Assembly (NCBI RefSeq): GCF_009604405.1
Contig: NZ_WEGK01000019.1
Coordinates: 90,315 to 154,314 of the forward strand
Direction of reading: 5' to 3'
Length of the DNA: 64,000 nt
Source of the DNA: Nocardia macrotermitis
GTDB taxonomy: Bacteria; Actinomycetota; Actinomycetes; Mycobacteriales; Mycobacteriaceae
A program made the translations under genes and the position numbers. The notes under the pieces were generated by a model that saw only the letters and a list, made by a program, of their open reading frames with translations, was not told the origin of the DNA and made no database searches. Below, in pieces: positions 49,149-57,301 of this stretch (position 1 is the first letter of the stretch; each line of letters begins with the position of its first letter).

Positions 49149-49814
49149 GTGAGTATCGTCTACGACTGCTCCGATCCCGACTCACGTGCCGCCGGGCTGA
49201 CCGCCGCGCGGACGACGTTGAAATCCGGGCGGCTAGCGGTCATCCCCACCGACACCGTGTACGGCCTGGCGGCAGATGCCTTCGATTCGGGGGCGGTCGC
49301 CGATCTGCTGGCCGCCAAGCGCCGCGGCCGCGACATGCCGGTGCCGGTGCTGGTGGGGTCCTGGAACACCATCGACGGACTCGTGTTCTCGGTGTCGCAG
49401 CACGCGCGCGACCTGATCCGGGCATTCTGGCCGGGCGGGCTGAGTCTGGTTGTGCAGCAAGCGCCTTCGCTGGCCTGGGATCTGGGTGACGCGCGCGGCA
49501 CAGTGATGTTGCGGATGCCGCTGCATCCGGTCGCGCTGGAACTGCTGCGCGAGGTCGGGCCGCTGGCGGTGTCCAGCGCCAACGTCTCCGGGCAGCCCGC
49601 GGCCGCGACCGTGCAGGAGGCGCGCGACCAACTCGGCGAGCTGGTCGGCGTGTACCTCGACGGCGGACCGGCCGACCACGGCGTCCCCTCGACGATCGTG
49701 GACCTCACCGCCGACAGCCCGCGCATCCTGCGCGAGGGCGCGGTGACCGCCGACCAGGTGGGCGAGGTGCTCGGTATCGCGCCGGGGGACCTCACGGCCC
49801 GAGCGTCACGGTGA
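49149..49814 (+). CDS. L-threonylcarbamoyladenylate synthase, Sua5/YciO/YrdC family (221 aa)
   Basis: It makes threonylcarbamoyl-AMP from threonine, bicarbonate and ATP for the t6A37 modification of ANN-decoding tRNAs. The YrdC fold motifs are clear: AVIPTDTVYGLAADA, KRRGRDMPVPVLV, FWPGGLSLV and VSSANVSGQPA. It is in the same place as its mycobacterial counterpart, between prmC and wecA. GTG start is set by the TACACT element. Confidence 0.93.
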   Translation: MSIVYDCSDPDSRAAGLTAARTTLKSGRLAVIPTDTVYGLAADAFDSGAVADLLAAKRRGRDMPVPVLVGSWNTIDGLVFSVSQHARDLIRAFWPGGLSLVVQQAPSLAWDLGDARGTVMLRMPLHPVALELLREVGPLAVSSANVSGQPAAATVQEARDQLGELVGVYLDGGPADHGVPSTIVDLTADSPRILREGAVTADQVGEVLGIAPGDLTARASR

Positions 49815-49825
49815 CGGCCTGGTAG

Positions 49826-51025
49826 ATGATATTCAGCCAGGGCGCGGTCGTTCCGCTGCGCGAGCTTCTGCTGGTCCTGCTCGTGTCGACGGTGGTGACG
49901 CTGCTGTCCACCGGTGGTATTCGGGTGCTGGCGATCAAGTTCGGCGCGGTCGCTATTCCGCGGGAACGTGATGTGCACGTCAAACCGATTCCGCGGATGG
50001 GCGGGGTCGGCATCTATCTGGGCGTGGTGGCCGCGGTGCTGTTCGCCCACCAACTGCCCGCGTTGCGACGGGGCTTCGACTATCCGCACGACGTCCCCGC
50101 GGTCATGGTCGCGGGCACCCTGATCGTGCTGGTCGGCATCATCGACGACCGTTGGGGTCTGGACGCGCTGACCAAATTCGTCGGCCAGATCACCGCCGCC
50201 TGCGTGATGGCGGTGATGGGCCTGAGCTGGGTCGCGATCTACAACCCGTTCACCAACACCACGGTCGTACTCGACCAGCTGTACGGCGGCGCGGTGACGG
50301 TGATCATCACCGTCACCATGATCAACGCCTGGAACTTCGTCGACGGCCTGGACGGTCTGGCCGGTGGCCTCGGCGTGATCGCCGCGCTCGCGGTCTTCGT
50401 CTTCGCCGCCGGACTGCTGTACCAGCAGGGCGGCGCGACCGACGGGTATCCGCCCGCGCTGCTGGCCGCCGCGATCGCGGGCGGCTGTCTGGGATTTCTG
50501 CCACACAATTTCCAGCCCGCCCGGATCTTCATGGGCGACTCGGGGTCGATGCTGATCGGGCTCATGCTGGCGGCGGTCTCCACCGGCGCCTCGGGCCGGA
50601 TTCCGCTGACCGGTTACGGCGCCCGCGACATCGTCGGGCTGCTCTCGCCGCTGCTGCTGGTCGGCGCGGTGATGTTCATTCCGGTGCTGGATCTGGTGAT
50701 GGCGATCGTGCGCCGGGTGCGCGCGGGCGTGAGCTTCTCCACACCGGACAAGATGCACCTGCATCACCGGCTGTTGCAGATCGGGCATTCGCAGCGCCGC
50801 GTCGTGCTGACGATCTACCTGTGGGTCGGCGTGCTGGCGTTCGGCGCGGTCGGTTCCTCGCTGATCGATCGACGCCTGGTGGTGCTGCTGTTCGCGGCCG
50901 GTCTGGTGTGCGCGCTGGTGCTGACCGCGGTGCCCTCGCTGCGCGAGGCGGTGGGTCTGCGCAAGCGCAGTCGCACGGTCGCGGCCGATCCGGCGCCGGA
51001 CGGGCCGGAAGTAAGCGGCGAGTAA
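49826..51025 (+). CDS. wecA: Polyprenyl-phosphate GlcNAc-1-phosphate transferase, WecA type (399 aa)
   Basis: This integral membrane enzyme transfers GlcNAc-1-phosphate from UDP-GlcNAc to decaprenyl phosphate, starting the linker between peptidoglycan and arabinogalactan. About 10-11 membrane segments are seen. Motifs are PRMGG, the metal-binding IIDDRWGLD, NAWNFVDGLDGLAGG, FMGDSGSM, and the C-terminal KMHLHHRLL. The ATG at 49826 is 12 bases after the preceding stop. Its stop codon TAA forms part of the -10 hexamer of atpI. Confidence 0.93.
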   Translation: MIFSQGAVVPLRELLLVLLVSTVVTLLSTGGIRVLAIKFGAVAIPRERDVHVKPIPRMGGVGIYLGVVAAVLFAHQLPALRRGFDYPHDVPAVMVAGTLIVLVGIIDDRWGLDALTKFVGQITAACVMAVMGLSWVAIYNPFTNTTVVLDQLYGGAVTVIITVTMINAWNFVDGLDGLAGGLGVIAALAVFVFAAGLLYQQGGATDGYPPALLAAAIAGGCLGFLPHNFQPARIFMGDSGSMLIGLMLAAVSTGASGRIPLTGYGARDIVGLLSPLLLVGAVMFIPVLDLVMAIVRRVRAGVSFSTPDKMHLHHRLLQIGHSQRRVVLTIYLWVGVLAFGAVGSSLIDRRLVVLLFAAGLVCALVLTAVPSLREAVGLRKRSRTVAADPAPDGPEVSGE

Positions 51026-51028
51026 ACT
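51023..51028 (+). promoter_or_regulatory. -10-like TAAACT overlapping the wecA stop
   Basis: TAAACT includes the TAA stop of wecA and ends 7 bases before the atpI GTG at 51036. Confidence 0.5.
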
Positions 51029-51035
51029 GCGCACC

Positions 51036-51488
51036 GTGACCACGTCATCGCACTCCCAACAGGACGCCCCGCTGCGGGCGGCGCTGCGCTACGGCATCGC
51101 CGGACTGATCGCGCTGGTCGTGGTTTCGTGCGTGCTGGCCACCGTCTTCGCAGGTCTGCACGGCCTCTGGGGTGCGCTGATCGGCTCGGCCATCGGTGGA
51201 TTCTTCATCCTGACCACCGCCGCGCTGGTGCTGTTCAGCGCGAAACTGGAGTCCGGGATCCAGGGCATGGTGATGCTGGGCAGTTGGGTCGGCAAACTCC
51301 TGGTCGTGCTCGTCGTCGTCGCGATCCTGAAGCATTTCGAGTTCTACAGCCGGATGTCGTTGTTCCTGACCGTCATCGGTGCGCTGCTCATCGTGCTGGG
51401 CGCGGAGACGTACGGCGTTCTGAGCCAACGGGTTCCGGTCATCACCCCGCCGGACGAGGCGTCCGGAAAAGATCGTTCAAATCTGTGA
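51036..51488 (+). CDS. atpI: AtpI-like membrane protein of the ATP synthase operon (150 aa)
   Basis: Four hydrophobic segments and the position directly before atpB identify it as the AtpI equivalent, thought to assist c-ring assembly or Mg uptake. Sequence conservation in this family is low. A short hydrophilic C-terminus (PPDEASGKDRSNL) follows. GTG is in leaderless position. A 300-base gap to atpB follows, so atpB may have its own promoter. Confidence 0.8.
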   Translation: MTTSSHSQQDAPLRAALRYGIAGLIALVVVSCVLATVFAGLHGLWGALIGSAIGGFFILTTAALVLFSAKLESGIQGMVMLGSWVGKLLVVLVVVAILKHFEFYSRMSLFLTVIGALLIVLGAETYGVLSQRVPVITPPDEASGKDRSNL

Positions 51489-51788
51489 GCGATACCCCCT
51501 ACACGTTGTCGTAGATGGCTTGGTAAACTCTTTACCGTAAGCATCCGATCAGTGGGGGCGATCATTGCGATCCGGCCACTGCCGGTATGCTTGCAGCCGT
51601 GCCGGACCTGAGGGGGTTCGGCTCTGCACCGTCGACGATGTCGCCGACGTACAGACGCCTCGAGCGGGTTCTTCCCGCCTCAGCTGCTGACGAACTCGAG
51701 CCGACCACAGTCGACCCACCTGATCGTCAATGTCCGATCGAACCGCGGGAGACCCTTACCTCCTGCGGCCCGAACACGGGAGAGAACG
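51489..51788 (+). promoter_or_regulatory. atpI-atpB intergenic region, probable atp operon promoter
   Basis: No gene is evident in 300 bases. TATGCT at 51586-51591 is a candidate -10 with TTGCGA 15 bases upstream, giving a leader of about 190 bases for atpB. A Shine-Dalgarno-like GGGAGAG precedes the atpB start. Confidence 0.4.
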
Positions 51789-52580
51789 CTGAGCGTCACC
51801 ACTCTGGCGGGCGAGTTCCATGCGCCGTCGCTGTCTGACTTCTTCCCTCCGGCTGTGCTGTTCAAGGGAACACCTTTCCAGCTGGACAGCATGATCCTGA
51901 TCAAGATCGTCATGACGGTCGTGCTCGTGGCTCTCATGCTGTTGGCCTTCCGCAATCCGAAGATCGTCCCCCGCGGACTCCAGAACATCGCCGAGATCGG
52001 CCTGGGGTTCGTGCGTGAGGAGATCTGCTTCGAGGTGCTCGGCAAAGAGACCGGCAAGAAGTATTTCCCGCTGATCGCGACGATCTTCTTCACGGTGCTC
52101 TTCCTGAACTTCTCGGAGATCATCCCCGGCATGAACATCTCGTCCAACGCGCGCATCGGGATGCCGCTGCTGTTGGCCGCGATCGCGTACATCGCCTTCA
52201 ACTACATCGGTATCAAGAAGTACGGCTTCTGGAACTACGTGCGCCATTCGGCCGTGGTGCCCAATGTGCCGGCCGCGATGCACGTGCTGCTGATTCCGAT
52301 CGAAGTCATCTCGACCTTCGTGCTGCGTCCGTTCACCCTGACCGTGCGACTCATGGCCAATATGCTGGCCGGCCACGTGATGCTGGTGTTGTTCTTCGCG
52401 GCCACGCAGTTCTTCCTGTTCGAGGGAGCCGCGTGGATGAAGGTGCTCTCGCCGTTCTCGTTGATCGCGGGCCTCGGCTTCACGCTCTTCGAGGTACTGG
52501 TCATCTTCCTGCAGGCATATGTCTTCGCGTTGCTGACCGCCGTTTATGTCGGACTGGCCCAGCACGCCGACGCGCACTGA
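51789..52580 (+). CDS. atpB: ATP synthase F0 subunit a (263 aa), apparent CTG start
   Basis: Subunit a forms the proton half-channels. The essential arginine region is in LRPFTLTVRLMANMLAGHVM, and the last helix has LQAYVFALLTAVYVGLA. The frame codes for the actinobacterial N-terminus SVTTLAGEFHAPSLSDFFPP back to position 51789, where the codon is CTG, with GGGAGAG 5 bases before it. The first in-frame GTG is at 51855 and would remove 22 conserved-looking residues. Rhodococcal AtpB as I recall it begins MSVTTLA, so CTG initiation is the best reading. Confidence 0.88.
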   Translation: MSVTTLAGEFHAPSLSDFFPPAVLFKGTPFQLDSMILIKIVMTVVLVALMLLAFRNPKIVPRGLQNIAEIGLGFVREEICFEVLGKETGKKYFPLIATIFFTVLFLNFSEIIPGMNISSNARIGMPLLLAAIAYIAFNYIGIKKYGFWNYVRHSAVVPNVPAAMHVLLIPIEVISTFVLRPFTLTVRLMANMLAGHVMLVLFFAATQFFLFEGAAWMKVLSPFSLIAGLGFTLFEVLVIFLQAYVFALLTAVYVGLAQHADAH

Positions 52581-52655
52581 CGCGCGAGCCCGACAAAGTT
52601 TCACAGAGACTGACCCACACGCTGCGATGTGGGCAACAGAAAGGGATAGAAACTC

Positions 52656-52904
52656 ATGAGCCTCTCCAACGTGGCCACCACCCTCGCCGAGAACGCCCCC
52701 ACGGTCAAGGGTTACGGCGCGATCGGTTACGGCCTGGCCGCCATCGGCCCGGGTATCGGCGTCGGCATCGTCGTCGGTAAGGCGATCGAGGGCATCGCTC
52801 GCCAGCCCGAGCTGCAGGGCACCATCCGGACCAACATGTTCCTGGGTATCGCGTTCACCGAGGCCCTGGCGCTGATCGGTCTCGTCGCCGGCTTCATCTT
52901 CTGA
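52656..52904 (+). CDS. atpE: ATP synthase F0 subunit c (82 aa)
   Basis: This proteolipid forms the rotor ring. Two membrane helices flank the polar loop ARQPELQG. The glycine motif GPGIGVGIVVG is in helix 1 and the proton-carrying Glu69 is in helix 2 (IAFTEALALIG). The ATG follows GAAAGGGA. It is the target family of diarylquinolines in mycobacteria. Confidence 0.96.
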   Translation: MSLSNVATTLAENAPTVKGYGAIGYGLAAIGPGIGVGIVVGKAIEGIARQPELQGTIRTNMFLGIAFTEALALIGLVAGFIF

Positions 52905-52909
52905 TTGCC

Positions 52910-53467
52910 ATGAACGGGATCCAGCTACTGGCGGCCGCGGATGCCGGGGACAAGAACCCCCTCATCCCGGAGGTGCCGGATATCGTCTGGTCGCTGATCT
53001 GCCTGATCGTGATCGGTGTCGCGTTCTGGAAGTACGTGGCGCCGCGGCTGACCAAGGTTCTCGACGAGCGCTCGGAGAAGATCGAGGGCGGCATCGAGAA
53101 GGCGGCGGTCGCGCAGGCCGAGGCCGAGTCCACGCTGCAGCAGTACCAGCAGCAGCTCGCCGACGCCCGGCTCGAGGCGGCGCGCATTCGTGAAGAGGCG
53201 CGCACCCAGGGCCAGCAGATCCTCGCGCAACTGCGCGCGGAGGCGCAGGCCGAGGCGGACCGCATCGTGGCCAGCGGCCACACGCAACTCGAGGCCCAGC
53301 GGCAGCAGATCGTGACCGAGCTGCGCGCCGAACTCGGCAGCACCGCGGTCGATCTGGCCGAGAAGATCATCGGACAGTCGGTCGCCGATGAGGCCAAACA
53401 GGCCGAGTCCATCGACCGGTTCCTTGCAGAATTGGATCTGCAGGCCGGTATCGGGGTCGGACGGTAG
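52910..53467 (+). CDS. atpF: ATP synthase F0 subunit b (185 aa)
   Basis: One N-terminal membrane helix (VWSLICLIVIGVAFWKYV) is followed by a long charged helix (residues ~50-170) forming the peripheral stalk. It starts five bases after atpE ends. Unlike some mycobacteria, there is no second b-type helix fused to delta downstream. Confidence 0.94.
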   Translation: MNGIQLLAAADAGDKNPLIPEVPDIVWSLICLIVIGVAFWKYVAPRLTKVLDERSEKIEGGIEKAAVAQAEAESTLQQYQQQLADARLEAARIREEARTQGQQILAQLRAEAQAEADRIVASGHTQLEAQRQQIVTELRAELGSTAVDLAEKIIGQSVADEAKQAESIDRFLAELDLQAGIGVGR

Positions 53468-53653
53468 CGAGATGCCCTGGCGGGTTTGCGGCCGGAGCCA
53501 CGGAACGCAGCAGCGGGGTGTCACCACACCGGTTGTCGGGTACAGGCATAATCCAACAAAGCCTGGGCGGGTCGAGGGCCGGAAGCGGCAGCGTTGTGCG
53601 ACCACACGGGCCGCCACGCACAGGCAGGAGCCAACACAGTGAAAGTGGGAAGC
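53468..53653 (+). repeat. atpF-atpH intergenic region with a diverged tandem duplication
   Basis: Two related blocks can be aligned: GTGTCACCACACCGG through ACAGGCATAATCCAACA (about 53518-53560) and GTGCGACCACACGGG through ACAGGCAGGAGCCAACA (about 53596-53636), about 78 bases apart. No gene is seen. Confidence 0.5.
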
Positions 53654-54463
53654 ATGTACGCAGCGAGCCGTGAGGCGAATTCCCGTGCACGGGAAGCTCT
53701 TTCGGCCGCTCTGACCGGGAGTGACACCGTCGCCGCCACGACGGGATCCGAACTGTTCGCCGTGGTCGACGTCCTGGACGGCCAGCGCTCGCTGCGTATT
53801 GCGCTCGCGGACAAGTCGGTATCGAGTTCGGCCCGCGCCGAACTCGCCGAACGCCTGTTCGGCGGCAAGATCAGCGCGGCCACACAGGCCGTGCTGACCA
53901 CCGCCGTCGCGCAGGACTGGTCCCGCAGCCGGGACCTGGTCGACACGCTGGTGCAGCTCGGCCGGGAGGCGCTGCTGCGTGCGGCCGCCGATCGCGGGCG
54001 CATCGACGCGGTCGAGGACGAACTGTTCCGGCTCGGCCGGGTCGTCGAGGACAATCCGGATCTCGAGCAGGCCCTGGCCGACCGCGGTAAGTCGGCGCGG
54101 GCCAAGCGTGAGCTGGTCGCCCGCCTGCTCACCGGCAAGGTCGAGGACATCACCCTGCAACTGGCCGAGCAGGCGGTCAGCCGTTCGCACGGTGACGTGG
54201 GTGTGGTCTTCGACGAGTTGTCCGATCTGGCCGCGTCGCTGCGTAAGCAGATCGTGGCCCATGTGCGTGCGGCGACGGAACTGACGCCGCAACAGCGCGA
54301 GCAATTGGCGGCCTCGTTGCAACGCATCTACGACAAGCCGATCACGGTGCATGTGCAGGTCGATCCGAGCCTGCTGGCCGGCGTCGTCGTGCACGTCGGT
54401 GACGACGTGATCGACGGCAGTGCCGTGGGCAGGCTCCAGCGGCTGCGCCAGTCGCTCACCTAG
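53654..54463 (+). CDS. atpH: ATP synthase F1 subunit delta (269 aa)
   Basis: It links F1 to the peripheral stalk. The helical N-domain (FAVVDVLDGQRSLRIALAD) and C-terminal OSCP pattern (KPITVHVQVDPSLLAGVVVH) are clear. At 269 residues it is ~90 longer than E. coli delta but lacks the b-like fusion known for mycobacterial AtpH. The ATG at 53654 follows GGGAAG; GTG at 53639 is an alternative. Confidence 0.92.
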   Translation: MYAASREANSRAREALSAALTGSDTVAATTGSELFAVVDVLDGQRSLRIALADKSVSSSARAELAERLFGGKISAATQAVLTTAVAQDWSRSRDLVDTLVQLGREALLRAAADRGRIDAVEDELFRLGRVVEDNPDLEQALADRGKSARAKRELVARLLTGKVEDITLQLAEQAVSRSHGDVGVVFDELSDLAASLRKQIVAHVRAATELTPQQREQLAASLQRIYDKPITVHVQVDPSLLAGVVVHVGDDVIDGSAVGRLQRLRQSLT

Positions 54464-54533
54464 GCGACCGGCGCGAGCCCGGCGGCCTCACACCCCACCC
54501 GACATTCGAGACCACAGCGAGAGCAGGAAGAAC

Positions 54534-56171
54534 ATGGCGGAGCTGACGATCTCCCCTGACGAGATCCGTAGCGCGATCCAGAGCTACACCCAGGCCTACA
54601 CCCCCGAGACCTCCATCGAGGAGGTCGGCACGGTCACCGACACCGGCGACGGTATCGCCCACGTCAGTGGCCTGCCCTCGGCGATGGCCAACGAGCTGCT
54701 CGAATTCCCGGGTGGTGTGCAGGGCGTCGCGCTGAACCTGGAGGACACCGAGATCGGTGCGGTCATCCTGGGTGAGTTCGACTCCATCGAGGAGGGCCAG
54801 ACCGTCCGGCGCACCGGCGACGTGCTGTCGGTGCCGGTCGGCGACAAGTTCCTCGGCCGCGTGGTCAACCCGCTCGGCGCGCCGATCGACGGTCTGGGCG
54901 ACATCGAGGCCGACGACCGCCGCGTGCTCGAACTGCAGGCCGCCACGGTGCTCGAGCGTCAGCCCGTCGGCGAGCCGATGGCGACCGGCATCACCGCCAT
55001 CGACGCGCTGACCGCCATCGGCCGCGGCCAGCGTCAGTTGGTCATCGGCGACCGCAAGACCGGCAAGACCGCGGTCTGCATCGACGCCATCCTGAACCAG
55101 AAGGCGAACTGGGAGTCGGGCGATCCGACCAAGCAGATGCGTTGCATCTACGTCGCGATCGGTCAGAAGGGTTCCACCATCGCGGGCGTGAAGGCCGCGC
55201 TGGAGGCGCACGGCGCGATGGAGTACACCACCATCGTCGCCGCGCCCGCCTCGGACTCCGCCGGCTTCAAATGGCTTGCGCCGTACACCGGTTCGGCCAT
55301 CGGCCAGCACTGGATGTACCAGGGCAAGCACGTCCTGATCGTGTTCGACGACCTGTCCAAGCAGGCCGAGGCGTACCGCGCGATCTCGCTGCTGCTGCGT
55401 CGCCCGCCGGGCCGCGAGGCGTACCCGGGTGACGTGTTCTACCTGCACTCGCGTCTGCTGGAGCGTTGCGCGAAGCTGTCCGACGAGATGGGCGCGGGCT
55501 CGATGACGGGTCTGCCGATCATCGAGACCAAGGCCGGTGACGTCTCGGCGTTCATCCCGACCAACGTCATATCCATCACCGACGGCCAGGTCTTCCTGGA
55601 GTCGGACCTGTTCAACAAGGGTGTTCGCCCCGCGATCAACGTCGGTACCTCGGTCTCCCGTGTCGGTGGCGCCGCGCAGACCAAGGGTATGAAGGCCGTC
55701 GCCGGTTCGCTGCGTCTGGAACTGGCCCAGTACCGCGAGCTGGAGGCGTTCTCCGCCTTCGCGTCCGACCTGGACGCCGCCTCGCTGGCGCAGTTGGAGC
55801 GCGGTGCGCGCTGGGTCGAGCTGCTCAAGCAGGACCAGTACACCCCGGTCGCGGTCGAGGACCAGATCGTCTCGATCTTCCTGGTCGACGCCGGTTTCTA
55901 CGACACCGTGCCGGTCGGCGACGTGCGCCGGTTCAACGCCGAGCTGCTCGAGAGCCTGCACCGCAGCGCGGCCGCGGCGTTCAAGACGATCGAGGGCGGC
56001 AAGCGGCTCGACGGCGAGGCCGCGGACCTGATCAAGGCCGAGACCGACAAGTTCAAGCAGAGCTTCATCGCTTCGGACGGCAGCCGCGTGGTGAACGAGG
56101 CCGAGGCCGGCGCGCTCGATCACGAAGAGGTCGAGTCCGTGTCCGTCCACCGCAAGCACGTCGAGAAGTAG
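54534..56171 (+). CDS. atpA: ATP synthase F1 subunit alpha (545 aa)
   Basis: This is the non-catalytic nucleotide-binding subunit. The P-loop GDRKTGKT is near residue 172; VLIVFDDLSKQAEAYR and the arginine-finger region SRVGGAAQTKGMK are intact. The C-terminus extends past the usual end (FKQSFIASDGSRVVNEAEAG and on to HRKHVEK), as in mycobacteria, where such an extension limits ATP hydrolysis. The ATG at 54534 follows GAGCAGGAAG. Confidence 0.97.
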   Translation: MAELTISPDEIRSAIQSYTQAYTPETSIEEVGTVTDTGDGIAHVSGLPSAMANELLEFPGGVQGVALNLEDTEIGAVILGEFDSIEEGQTVRRTGDVLSVPVGDKFLGRVVNPLGAPIDGLGDIEADDRRVLELQAATVLERQPVGEPMATGITAIDALTAIGRGQRQLVIGDRKTGKTAVCIDAILNQKANWESGDPTKQMRCIYVAIGQKGSTIAGVKAALEAHGAMEYTTIVAAPASDSAGFKWLAPYTGSAIGQHWMYQGKHVLIVFDDLSKQAEAYRAISLLLRRPPGREAYPGDVFYLHSRLLERCAKLSDEMGAGSMTGLPIIETKAGDVSAFIPTNVISITDGQVFLESDLFNKGVRPAINVGTSVSRVGGAAQTKGMKAVAGSLRLELAQYRELEAFSAFASDLDAASLAQLERGARWVELLKQDQYTPVAVEDQIVSIFLVDAGFYDTVPVGDVRRFNAELLESLHRSAAAAFKTIEGGKRLDGEAADLIKAETDKFKQSFIASDGSRVVNEAEAGALDHEEVESVSVHRKHVEK

Positions 56172-56204
56172 ACGCGGGCAAGCCAATGCGATTGTCGGAC
56201 AACC

Positions 56205-56269
56205 GCAGCATGGGCGACGGGCACGGAGGCGGCAGCCTGCGTAACCACGTAGTGGCCCGCCCATGCTGC
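56205..56269 (+). repeat. Hairpin and repeat segment between atpA and atpG
   Basis: An 11-base perfect stem (56205-56215 with 56259-56269) encloses a segment (56215-56262) shared with the insertion in hom. It could act as an mRNA processing or stability element inside the operon. Confidence 0.7.
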
Positions 56270-56301
56270 CCGTGGACACAGAATGAAGGGAGTGAATAGC
56301 T

Positions 56302-57273
56302 ATGGCCAATATTCGCGAATTGCGCTCCCGCATTCGTAGTGTGAGTTCGATCAAGAAGATCACCAAGGCCCAGGAGCTGATCGCCACCTCGCGGATCAGC
56401 CGGGCGCAGGCCCGGGTCGCCGCGGCCAAGCCGTACGCGGAGGAGATCACCAAGGTGCTCGGCGAACTCGCCGGCGCCTCGCAGAATCTCTCGCATCCGC
56501 TGCTGACCGAGCGGGCCGAGCCCACTCGGGCCGCGATCCTGGTGATCACCAGCGACCGCGGTATGTGCGGTGGGTACAACTCGAACGTGCTCAAGCGCGC
56601 CGAGGAACTCATGACGACGCTGCGCTCCGAGGGCAAGGAGCCGGTGATCTACGTGATGGGTGCGAAGGGCTTGTCCTACTACACCTTCCGCGGCCGTCGC
56701 CCGATGGGTTCGTGGACCGGATTCTCCCAGCAGCCGCACTACACCGACGCCTCGTCCGCGTGCAACCACCTGGTGGACGCGTTCATGGCCGGTGGTGAGG
56801 CCGAGGTGCCCGCGCCGAACGGTGAGGGCACCATCGCCGGTGTCGACGAGTTGCACATCGTCTACACCCGGTTCGTGTCGATGCTGTCGCAGACGCCCGA
56901 GGTGCGGCGGCTCGCGCCGATCCACGTGGACATCATCGAGGAGAACTACGACCTCGGCGAGGACATGATGTCCGATTCGCCGACCGCGCAGGTTTCCTCG
57001 CTGTACGAGTTCGAGCCCGACGCGGACAAGTTGCTCGGCGCACTGCTGCCGAAGTACATCAACACCCGCATCTACTCGTCGTTGCTCGAAGCCGCGGCCT
57101 CGGAGTCGGCCGCACGCCGCACCGCGATGAAGGCGGCCACCGATAACGCCAACGACCTGGTCAACAACCTGACCCGGCAGGCGAACTCGATCCGGCAGGC
57201 CAACATCACGCAGGAAATCAGCGAAATCGTCGGTGGCGCGAACGCGCTGGCGGCAGCCTCGGATCGCGACTAG
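56302..57273 (+). CDS. atpG: ATP synthase F1 subunit gamma (323 aa)
   Basis: This is the rotor shaft. N-terminal helix RSRIRSVSSIKKITKAQELI and C-terminal helix DNANDLVNNLTRQANSIRQA form the coiled coil; ITSDRGMCGGYNSN is the conserved beta block. An extra loop, AEVPAPNGEGTIAGVDE, corresponds to the mycobacteria-type gamma loop that restrains ATP hydrolysis. GAAGGGAG lies before the ATG. Confidence 0.97.
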   Translation: MANIRELRSRIRSVSSIKKITKAQELIATSRISRAQARVAAAKPYAEEITKVLGELAGASQNLSHPLLTERAEPTRAAILVITSDRGMCGGYNSNVLKRAEELMTTLRSEGKEPVIYVMGAKGLSYYTFRGRRPMGSWTGFSQQPHYTDASSACNHLVDAFMAGGEAEVPAPNGEGTIAGVDELHIVYTRFVSMLSQTPEVRRLAPIHVDIIEENYDLGEDMMSDSPTAQVSSLYEFEPDADKLLGALLPKYINTRIYSSLLEAAASESAARRTAMKAATDNANDLVNNLTRQANSIRQANITQEISEIVGGANALAAASDRD

Positions 57274-57301
57274 TCCACCTGCCCACCCCAGAAAGAGAAC
57301 A

